Assembly: GCA_038210495.1 (NCBI GenBank)
Contig: JBBQWR010000053.1
Span: 1 to 34,431 of the forward strand
Reading direction: 5' to 3'
DNA: 34,431 bases
Source: JBBQWR01 sp038210495
GTDB lineage: Bacteria; Planctomycetota; Planctomycetia; Pirellulales; DATAWG01
Positions 24,443 to 32,400 of the stretch are shown piece by piece (position 1 is the stretch's first letter; each line of letters starts with the position of its first letter). The notes below the pieces were generated by a model. The model was not told the DNA's origin. It ran no database searches and worked only from the letters and a program-made list of their open reading frames with translations. Made by a program: the position numbers and the translations under genes.

Positions 24443-25912
24443 ATGAACTGCCAGTCTCGACACCTCCAGGGAACCGATCCAAGCTACGTCACGCGGCGGT
24501 GGTTCTTCCGCGATTGCGGGGTCGGACTGGGCTCGATCGCGCTGGCGCATTTGCTGCAAGAAGACGGCTCCGCGGCGCCATCGGCCGGCGCCGGTTTAAA
24601 CGCCGCGGCGCCAGGGACTGGCGATCCGCTCGCGCCAAGATTGCCGCACTTCCCGGCCAAGGCCAAACGGGTCGTATATCTGTTCATGGCCGGCGCCCCC
24701 AGCCACCTCGAACTGTTCGACTACAAGCCGCAGTTGGCAAAGTACGACGGCCAATCGCCCCCGCCGGAATTGATTCGCGATTATCGGGCGGCGTTCATTG
24801 GCCCTTCGGCCAAGTTTCTGGGCCCCAAGTTCAAGTTCGCCAAGCATGGCCAGTCGGGCGCCGAGCTGTCGGAACTGCTGCCGCAACTGGCGACGGTGGT
24901 CGACGATATCGCGATCGTCAAATCGCTCGTGACCGACGCATTCAATCACGCGCCGGCTCAGATTCTGATGAACACGGGCTCCAGCCAATTCGGCCGGCCG
25001 AGCTTCGGCTCGTGGACCAATTACGGGCTTGGGAGCGAATCGCGAGATCTGCCCGGCTTCATCGTGCTGAATTCCGGCAAGAAGGGACCGAGCGGCGGCA
25101 ATTCGAATTTCGGCAGCGGATTTCTTCCGACAGTGTACAACGGCGTGCCGTTTCGCGGCAGCGGCGAGCCGGTGCTGTATTTGTCGAACCCGCGCGGCGT
25201 CTCAGTCGACCTGCAGCGAGACACGCTCGACGCCGTGCAGGAATTGAATCGGCAGCGGCTGGGAATCGTCGGCGATCCGGAAATCGCGACGCGGATCAAT
25301 TCGTTCGAGATGGCGTTTCGGATGCAGGCCAGCGCACCGGATCTCATGAATCTGGCCAACGAGCCGAAATCGATCCTGCAGATGTATGGCGCCGAGCCCG
25401 GCAAAGCCTCGTTCGCCAACAACTGTCTACTGACGCGGCGGCTCTTGGAACGGGGCGTGCGATTCGTGCAACTGTTCCACGAGGCCTGGGACCAGCACGG
25501 GAACCTAACCGCCGATCTCAAGCACAACTGCCAAGAGACCGATCGGGCGAGCGCCGCGCTGGTCAAAGACCTCAAGCAGCGAGGGCTGCTCGACGACACG
25601 ATCGTGCTCTGGGGAGGCGAATTCGGCCGCACGCCAATGGTCCAAGGGGGCGGCAACGACGGCCGCGACCATCACCCCAACGCCTTCACCTACTGGATGG
25701 CCGGCGGCGGGCTCCGGCCGGGCCTAACGCTCGGCCAGACGGACGACTTCGGCTTCAATGTCGTCGGCGACCGAGTCCACGTCCACGACCTCCATGCCAC
25801 GCTCCTGCATTTGCTGGGCTTCGACCACACCCGGCTGACCTACCATTTCCAAGGCCGCGACTTCCGCCTGACGGACGTGCAAGGGACGGTGGTGAAAAAG
25901 CTTTTGGCTTGA
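24443..25912 (+). CDS. DUF1501 family Tat-exported protein
   Basis: This 489-residue protein starts at ATG 24443, six bases after the DUF1549/DUF1553 stop and in the same frame, so coupled translation is likely. Its Tat-like signal is VTRRWFFRDCGVGLGSIAL (residues about 16-34). Family blocks are VVYLFMAGAPSHLELFDYKP, the segment IVKSLVTDAFNHAPAQILMN, ANNCLLTRRLLERGVRFVQL, and WGGEFGRTPMVQGG then GRDHHPNAFTYWMAGGG. It is a paralogue of the DUF1501 gene at 18632-20008 but belongs to a different subtype that keeps HHP where the other has HWP. The enzymatic role of the family is unproven. Confidence 0.92.
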   Translation: MNCQSRHLQGTDPSYVTRRWFFRDCGVGLGSIALAHLLQEDGSAAPSAGAGLNAAAPGTGDPLAPRLPHFPAKAKRVVYLFMAGAPSHLELFDYKPQLAKYDGQSPPPELIRDYRAAFIGPSAKFLGPKFKFAKHGQSGAELSELLPQLATVVDDIAIVKSLVTDAFNHAPAQILMNTGSSQFGRPSFGSWTNYGLGSESRDLPGFIVLNSGKKGPSGGNSNFGSGFLPTVYNGVPFRGSGEPVLYLSNPRGVSVDLQRDTLDAVQELNRQRLGIVGDPEIATRINSFEMAFRMQASAPDLMNLANEPKSILQMYGAEPGKASFANNCLLTRRLLERGVRFVQLFHEAWDQHGNLTADLKHNCQETDRASAALVKDLKQRGLLDDTIVLWGGEFGRTPMVQGGGNDGRDHHPNAFTYWMAGGGLRPGLTLGQTDDFGFNVVGDRVHVHDLHATLLHLLGFDHTRLTYHFQGRDFRLTDVQGTVVKKLLA

Positions 25913-25939
25913 GGACAAATGGTCATGGCCTTTGGCTCG

Positions 25940-27403
25940 TTAGCCTTTAATCACGCCGATGGGTCGCATCCGGGCGACTTTGCGAGCCAGATTGGCTTTA
26001 TGCACAACCTCGACGACGAGATCGACGTCTTTGTAGGCCGCCGGCTGTTCTTCGGCGAGCCCTTTCCAACTGTTCGCCCGGACGATGACGCCGAGTGATT
26101 CCAGTTCGCGATCGATCCGCCGACCTTGTGCATGGCGGACGGCGGCCGTGCGACTCATCATGCGGCCCGCGCCGTGGCAGGCGGTGCCGAACGTTTGCAG
26201 CATGCTCCCCTCTTGGCCGGCCAGTACCCAACTCGCGCGGCCCATGTCGCCAGGGATAATCACCGGCTGGCCAATGCCGCGATACTGCTCGGGCAGTTCC
26301 GGATGGCCGGCGGGAAAGGCCCGAGTCGCTCCTTTGCGATGCACCCACAGCTTTCGCGCGGCGCCGCCGATCGTGTGCTCCTCGAACTTCGCGATGTTGT
26401 GAGCGACGTCATAGACGAGGTTCATTTGCAGCCCTTGCCACGTGCCGCCGAAAACCGCGGCGAAGCACTCGCGAGCCTGCCACATCAGTAGCTGCCGGTT
26501 GCACCAGGCGTAGTTCGCGGCCGCTCGCATCGCGCCCAAATAGTCGCTCCCTTCGGGGCTATCGACCGGGGCGCAGACCAATTGTCGATCGGGCAACTCG
26601 ATTCCATATTTTTGCGGCACGCGGCGCAAGGCGCCCAGCGCGTCGTCGCAAACCTGATACCCCAACCCGCGCGAACCGGAATGGATCATCACGCAGACCA
26701 TGTCCTCGGCGAGGCCCATCGCGCGGGCCGCTTCGTCGTCGAAGATCGAATCGACGACCTGGATTTCCATAAAATGATTGCCCGACCCGAGCGTGCCGCA
26801 TTGATCGGCGCCGCGTTTCAGAGCCCGATCGCTGACCTTATCCGGCTCGGCGCCATTCAGTCGGCCCTGTGCTTCGGTGAATCGAATATCGCTTTCGACC
26901 GCCAGGCCGCGCTCGATCAGCGCCCGAGGGCCGTCGAGCATCAGCCGGCGCAGTTCCTTGTCGTTAAACCGATACTTGCCGCTGCGACCGACGCCGGCTG
27001 GCACATTGCGAAACAGTTCTTCGACGAGCGGCTTGAGCTTTGGCTTAACGTCGTCGATCGTGAGATTCGATCGCACCAGCCGCACGCCGCAGTTAATGTC
27101 GTAGCCGACGCCACCGGGTGAGATTACGCCCCCTTCGTTCGGATCGGTCGCACAGACGCCGCCAATGCAAAAACCGTAGCCCCAGTGAATGTCGGGCATG
27201 GCCAGGCTGGCGTGCTGGATGCCGGGCAGAAAGGCCACGTTCGCCACTTGCTCGGGCGCTTGATCGTTCTTGATGGCGTCGATCAAATGCTCGTCGGCGA
27301 AGATCAGGCCGTCGACCCGCATGCCGACTTTATACGATTTGGGAATCCGCCAGCAGGTTTCGTTTACCCGCTCGAGTGGTCCCGTGTAGGCGCCCTTGGG
27401 CAT
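25940..27403 (-). CDS. rtcB: RNA-splicing ligase RtcB
   Basis: The 487-residue protein matches RtcB along its length. RtcB joins RNA 2',3'-cyclic phosphate or 3'-phosphate ends to 5'-OH ends using GTP and manganese, in RNA repair. The metal ligands are visible as Asp102 and Cys105 (YDINCGVR), His210 (TLGSGNHFME), His241 (IHSGSRGLG) and His335 (YDVAHN). The guanylylated histidine is His410 in GTACHGAGRMMSR. ATG 27403 has GGAG six bases upstream. No archease, RtcA or RtcR gene is next to it. It converges with the DUF1501 gene after only 27 bases, and no terminator hairpin separates them. Confidence 0.97.
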   Translation of the reverse strand: MPKGAYTGPLERVNETCWRIPKSYKVGMRVDGLIFADEHLIDAIKNDQAPEQVANVAFLPGIQHASLAMPDIHWGYGFCIGGVCATDPNEGGVISPGGVGYDINCGVRLVRSNLTIDDVKPKLKPLVEELFRNVPAGVGRSGKYRFNDKELRRLMLDGPRALIERGLAVESDIRFTEAQGRLNGAEPDKVSDRALKRGADQCGTLGSGNHFMEIQVVDSIFDDEAARAMGLAEDMVCVMIHSGSRGLGYQVCDDALGALRRVPQKYGIELPDRQLVCAPVDSPEGSDYLGAMRAAANYAWCNRQLLMWQARECFAAVFGGTWQGLQMNLVYDVAHNIAKFEEHTIGGAARKLWVHRKGATRAFPAGHPELPEQYRGIGQPVIIPGDMGRASWVLAGQEGSMLQTFGTACHGAGRMMSRTAAVRHAQGRRIDRELESLGVIVRANSWKGLAEEQPAAYKDVDLVVEVVHKANLARKVARMRPIGVIKG

Positions 27404-27691
27404 GGGAAGCTCCGATCGATCGTTTGGGTAGCCGGGGCTGGAGGCGCTTCGCCGAAGCCCCGGGGCGGATCAATGGCGAATTTCAAATGACGAATGTCCA
27501 ATCAATGACGAATGACTTATGACGACGGTCGGAAGTCGGATCCTATTTGGGGGTCGATCGCACGCAAAAGACGCAATTGACGCTGCGAAGGTTCGGGCGA
27601 TATTCGACCGGCGTTCTCATCGCTACAATGGGCAACTTCAATTGTCTATGACTCGCCACTCGCCACCCCCTCACTCGCCACGCTCTTCCCG
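27404..27691. other. Divergent intergenic region, rtcB and thyX
   Basis: The 288 bases between two divergent genes hold a nested palindrome at 27432-27463 (CCGGGGCT with AGCCCCGG around GGCG-CTT-CGCC), two AATGACGAATG copies, and near thyX three copies of ACTCGCC (27651-27657, 27658-27664, 27673-27679). No convincing promoter or Shine-Dalgarno for thyX is visible. Confidence 0.55.
27486..27514 (+). repeat. AATGACGAATG repeats, second locus
   Basis: Two exact copies at 27486-27496 and 27504-27514 match the three copies near 7282-7378, about 20 kb away. Confidence 0.65.
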
Positions 27692-28597
27692 ATGCCGACC
27701 AACGCCGCTCAAGCTGACGCCCTTCGCTGGAAAAAATTTCCCGTGCTCGACGATGGATTCGTTTGTCTGGTCGACGTGATGGGCGACGACCAATCGATCG
27801 TGCAAGCCGCGCGGGTCAGTTACGGCGAAGGGACCCGCAAGGTCTCCGACGACCGGGGATTGATTCGCTATCTGATGCGGCATCGGCATTCGACCCCTTT
27901 CGAAATGGCGGAGCTGAAATTTCTGGTTCGCGTGCCGATGGACTGCTGGCGGCAATGGATTCGGCATCGCACGGCGAACGTCAACGAGTATAGCACCCGG
28001 TATTCGCTGGCGATCGACGCAATGCAAACCACGGCGCCCGGCGAGTGGCGAAGCCAAGCGGCCACGAATCGGCAAGGCAGCGGCCAATCGTTGCCGGCCG
28101 AACTGGGTGAGCAGCTTTCTCTGGCCGAGAAAGATTTTCAAACCCGGTCGCGGCAGCTTTACGAGCAGCGGATCGAGTCGGGTGTCGCGCGCGAGCAGGC
28201 CCGCAAGGATCTCCCGTTGTCGACGTACACCGAGGCCTATTGGAAAATCGATCTGCACAACCTGCTGCACTTTCTCGCGTTGCGAATGGACAGCCACGCC
28301 CAATTCGAAATCCGCTCGTATGCGACGACGATCGGCGAGCAGATTTTGCAGCCCCTGTTTCCGCTCGTGTGGGAAGCGCTTGTGGATTATCGGCTCGAGG
28401 CGATTCACCTGACAAGACTCGACCAGCAAGTGATTCGGCGGTTGGCGCAGCGGATGGCGGCCGGAGAGAAGGGCGCCGCGACCGAGGAAGATTTTTTGGC
28501 CGTGCAGGACTCCGCTTGGCAGCCGATAGAGCGATCTCGCGAGCGAGACGAATGCCGGTCTAAGCTGATCCAGCTCGGACTTTTGCCGGGGGGCTAA
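27692..28597 (+). CDS. thyX: FAD-dependent thymidylate synthase ThyX
   Basis: The 301-residue enzyme makes dTMP from dUMP with methylene-tetrahydrofolate, FAD and NADPH. The signature RHRX7S is at residues 91-101 (RHRTANVNEYS, then TRYS). Other family blocks are VQAARVSYGEGTRK, LMRHRHSTPFEMAELKFLV, and near the C-terminal half DLPLSTYTEAYWKIDLHNLL followed by FLALRMDSHAQFEIR, which holds the dUMP-binding arginine. It begins at ATG 27692; no Shine-Dalgarno is evident, and three ACTCGCC repeats lie just upstream. Length is near the upper end for the family. There is no ThyA in the window. The CaMKII-domain gene follows on the same strand after 112 bases. Confidence 0.97.
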   Translation: MPTNAAQADALRWKKFPVLDDGFVCLVDVMGDDQSIVQAARVSYGEGTRKVSDDRGLIRYLMRHRHSTPFEMAELKFLVRVPMDCWRQWIRHRTANVNEYSTRYSLAIDAMQTTAPGEWRSQAATNRQGSGQSLPAELGEQLSLAEKDFQTRSRQLYEQRIESGVAREQARKDLPLSTYTEAYWKIDLHNLLHFLALRMDSHAQFEIRSYATTIGEQILQPLFPLVWEALVDYRLEAIHLTRLDQQVIRRLAQRMAAGEKGAATEEDFLAVQDSAWQPIERSRERDECRSKLIQLGLLPGG

Positions 28598-28709
28598 AAA
28601 GTATGGACGGGAGCCGCGTGCCTGACGAGCGCGACGTTGTTTTTACGATTTTGGAAATCGGCGCGCTCTGTCGGGCACAGAGCGCCTGACCTACTCGAAT
28701 GGAGACTTT
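28598..28709 (+). repeat. Palindrome between thyX and the CaMKII-domain gene
   Basis: A perfect 9-bp stem GCGCTCTGT-CGGGC-ACAGAGCGC lies at 28663-28685. CCTGAC occurs at 28621 and again inside GCGCCTGACC right of the stem, so this looks like a repeat unit with flanking sequence. There is no T run, so it is not a typical terminator. Confidence 0.55.
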
Positions 28710-29105
28710 ATGCAGGACCAAAGCGCGCGCGGCGAGGTGCTCCAGCTTAACCAGCGGTTGCTGGAAAGCATCGCCGCCGGAGATTGGGACACTTATAGCG
28801 AGCTTTGCCACCCGCTGTTGACCTGCTTCGAGCCGGAGACCGAGGGGCAGTTGGTCGGTGGGCTGGGATTTCACAAATACTATTTCGATCTAGGAGCGCC
28901 CGGTCAGCCTCGGCACACAGTGATGGCCTCGCCGCAAGTTTGGCTGCTCGGAGCCGACGGGGCGGTCGTGGCCTATGTACGACTCGTGCAGCGGCTGGGC
29001 GCCGGCGGCGAACCGGCCACGGTCGCTGCTGCGGAAACGCGCGTCTGGCAGCGAATCGACGGCCGGTGGCTTCACGTCCACTTCCATCGCTCGCCGCTGG
29101 CTTGA
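28710..29105 (+). CDS. CaMKII-association-domain (NTF2-like) protein
   Basis: The 131-residue protein starts at ATG 28710 with GGAG five bases upstream. It follows the bacterial CaMKII association-domain pattern of the NTF2/SnoaL fold: LNQRLLESIAAGDWDTYSEL, LCHPLLTCFEPETEGQLVGG, FHKYYF, VWLLGADGAVVAYVRLVQRL, and the closing AETRVWQRIDGRWLHVHFHR. In animals this domain assembles the holoenzyme of calcium/calmodulin kinase; bacterial versions are stand-alone, and their ligand is not known. It is cytoplasmic (no signal peptide). It follows thyX on the same strand after a palindrome, so cotranscription is possible but unproven. Confidence 0.82.
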   Translation: MQDQSARGEVLQLNQRLLESIAAGDWDTYSELCHPLLTCFEPETEGQLVGGLGFHKYYFDLGAPGQPRHTVMASPQVWLLGADGAVVAYVRLVQRLGAGGEPATVAAAETRVWQRIDGRWLHVHFHRSPLA

Positions 29106-29475
29106 GGCAAGAGTAACGGTTTTGTCGATTGTTCGGCTTGTGCGGTCAGGGGCTTGATAGCCGACGACGATCTCGTCCTCGAACTACGTCCTTAGTCGGC
29201 TAAGTGTCCACTTACCGGTTCAAGCCGTTATTTCGGATAAAGCGGCATAATCCCCCGCTTTCTAGCATCCCTTCAGCGAAAATGCCGCGGCTGCTTGCCA
29301 AATTCGGCGAATTCAACCATCATCAAATGTACCGCTGGGCGAGGATGGCTGTTCTAAGCCGCCGCCACGAGGACACGCCACGGCGCTTCTAGCCGAGGGT
29401 TGCCCTTCGGTTAATAGCTCTAGTCCGCTCTCTTGACATTCGAACAGGCATTTCGGGACAGGACCAACGAGACAT
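29106..29475. other. Leader region of the giant surface-protein gene
   Basis: The 370 bases hold no convincing gene (the 62-residue frame from 29204 looks accidental). A 10-bp hairpin TAGCCGAGGG-TTGC-CCTTCGGTTA (one G-U and one T-G wobble) is at 29390-29413. A TTGACA box is at 29433-29438, but no good -10 box follows. The start at 29476 has only a weak Shine-Dalgarno. Confidence 0.45.
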
Positions 29476-32400
29476 ATGCTGAAAAAGCGAAGTCGCTCCG
29501 CGCTCCACAATTTAGCCGGCCTCCGATCGATCGATTCCAGTCGATTGATCCATCGGCGGCAGTCGCGTCAATTCGAGCAACTCGAAACGCGGCAAGTGCT
29601 CACGGGTGGATTAACGCTCGCCACGCTCGGCGCGCAGACGATCCAAGCCGGCGCCCCATTGCAAGTCGCCGTAAACGCAACCGATACAGGCGGCAATTCC
29701 GTGGCCTATTTGGTCACGAGCACCAACCCGGCTATCACGGCAACGCTCCGCCAAAGCCACGAATATCTCAAGTTGCACGTGACCCACGCGAGCAGCGGCG
29801 CCGCCGATCCGGCGTTCAGCGGCGACTTGGTTATTGAGCTGTTCCCCGACGCGGCGCCCAACACGGTCGCGCAGATCGTCAGTCTCGCCAATCAAGGCTT
29901 TTATAACAGCGTAATTTTCCATCGCATCGTGAAGGGTTTCGTGGTTCAGGCGGGGCTCGGGACCGCGGCTGACGCTGGGATCGCCACTCCCAATATGAAC
30001 AACGAGATCACCGAGAAACTGCGGTACAGCGGATCAGGGGTGGTCGGCATGGCCCGAACTGGCGCCGACGACAGCAACAACTCGCAGTTCTTCATTACTG
30101 CGGCCAATACGTCCTTTCTCGATTATCAGTACACCATTTTCGGCCAGTTGGTGTCGGGTGACAATATTCGGGCGCTGATGGACGCCGTGCCTGTGGACGC
30201 CAATAGCAATCCGCTCAGCGCCGTGACGATTACCGCGTCCAGCATTATCGACGATCCGTACGATCTGTCTTTGTCGCTCTCGGCCCCACTGAACACAATC
30301 GGTTCGAGCACGATCACGGTGACAGCCAATGATGGCCACGGCGGCGTCGATGCGAAGACATTTATCGTGAACGTTTCGGGCAACGCGCCCGATCCAGGGC
30401 CGTTTTTGACCCCGATCGCTCCGCCGACGGCATTAGTCAATACGCCCGTCACGTTCCAGATTCCGATCGACAACCAATACGGCGATACGGTCACATACTA
30501 CAACCAGACCGGTCTCAGTTCCTCGTTCGGCAAGAGTCCGACGCAATCGGTAGTCTCCACCGTGCAGGTGAACTCCAGCACCGGTCAAGTCACCGTAACT
30601 CCTCCAACCGGTTTCGTGGGCGTGACGCCGCTGTTTCTAGGCGTGGCAAGTTCCAACAGCGTGAACCCCAGCACGAGGATGGTCCCGCTGTTTGTGGATC
30701 CGGCCGCGCCGATTAGCGTGTCGTTGCTGGCTAGTTCCGACACCGGCTCCAGCAATAACGATGGTCTTACGTCGCTCAACAACGCCGATTCCAGTCACAA
30801 GCTTCAGTTTCTGGTCAATGGCGTCACGGCCGGCGACGAGGTAGACATCCTCGACGGTACGACGGTCATCGGCACGGCCGTGGCATCCTCGACTAGCGTA
30901 ACCGTGACGACCAATGGCTCGGTTTCGCTGGCCGACGGCGCCCACCACATCACGGCCAAGCAGATATTGAAGAACGTCAGTTACACCGTTGGCAATTCCA
31001 CCGGAACGACCGACTTGGCCTCCGGGTCTTCGACCGAGCGCTTAATAGATGTCGACGCGACGGCGCCGATTTTTAGCTCCAGTCCGCCGCTGACGATTCA
31101 AGCCGGGCAGCCTTATCCCTATACGGCGCTCGCCAGCGACAACGCGGGCGGCGCGCTCGTTTATAGCTTGGCGGCCGGGCCCTCGGGCGTGAGCGTCAAC
31201 GGAAGCACGGGCGTCGTGACATGGACTCCCAGCCAAGCCCAATTCGGCCGTCAGTCGGTGCAAATTCTCGCGACCGATGCAGCCGGCAATGCGGCGGTCC
31301 AGTCGTTCACGGTCAACGTCCTTGTGCCCCCCGTGCTGCCCGCGATCGCGAACCAACTGATTGGCCCGGGCAATCTGCTGAATTTCACCGCGCAGGCCAA
31401 CGACGCCAACCCGGCCGATACGTTTACCTATAGCTTGGGCAGCGGCGCCCCGTCCGGCGCCTCGATCGACGCACACACGGGCGTGTTTTCGTGGCGTCCG
31501 ACCACCGCCCAGGCAAGCCAAAACTATGTCATCGCGGTCAACGTCGTGGATTCGTTCAATCAGACGACCAGCGGCAACGTGCAAGTGCAAGTTACCGCCA
31601 ATATCGCTCCTCAGTTGGACGCGATCGCCAATCAAACGGTATTTGCCCTGACCGAACTCGATTTCACGGCTCGCGCGACGGACGCCAATCCGGTCGATAC
31701 GTTTACCTATAGCTTGTCCTCGGGCGCGCCGTCCGGCGCATCGCTCGATCCGACAACCGGTCAGTTTCGCTGGACGCCGACATTTGCTCAAGCCGACGCC
31801 GACTACACGTTGACCGTAAAGGTTGTCGATGCCGCGGGCCTCAGCGCGACAACCGACGTTCAGATCCACGTCAACGCGCCGGTTTCGCCGGTTTTGAACG
31901 CCATCAACCCGCTGACCGTGTATTTCGGTTCGACGGCCTCATTCACCGCGGTGGCCAACGACACGAATGCTCACGACAGCTTCACTTACAGTCTGGGCAG
32001 CGGCGTCCCGGCCGGCGTCGCTATAGATCCCAGCACGGGCGTGTTTACCTGGAAGCCGACCGCCGGACAAACGCCGGGCGATTATGAGATCACTGTCACG
32101 GCTACCAATGCGGCCAGTCTGACCGATTCGACCACCGCCGTCGTACACGTGCTCGCAGCCGTGAATCCGACGCTCGCGGTCATCAATGCACAAACAATTA
32201 GCGCCGGTCGCGTTGCGACATTCACGGCGCAAGCGGCCGACGTCAATCCGCAAGACACATTCACCTACAGCTTAGGCAGTGGGGCGCCGGCCGGCGCCAC
32301 GATCGACGCCAGCACGGGCATATTTCACTGGACCCCGACTGCGGCCCAAGCCTTGCAATCGTACGACATCCAGGTGGTCGCGACCGAAGCCGGTGGATTG

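Noticed and set aside
23503..25950. An 815-residue open frame covering the DUF1553 end and the whole DUF1501 gene
   Set aside because: It is arginine-rich, shows no family pattern, and overlaps two genes with clear domains in another frame. It is a shadow of high-GC coding.
27692..28597. Defective ThyX signature, because Asn replaces a common Ser in RHRTANVNEYS
   Set aside because: RHRX7S is intact, and from memory the same Asn occurs in other bacterial ThyX proteins.
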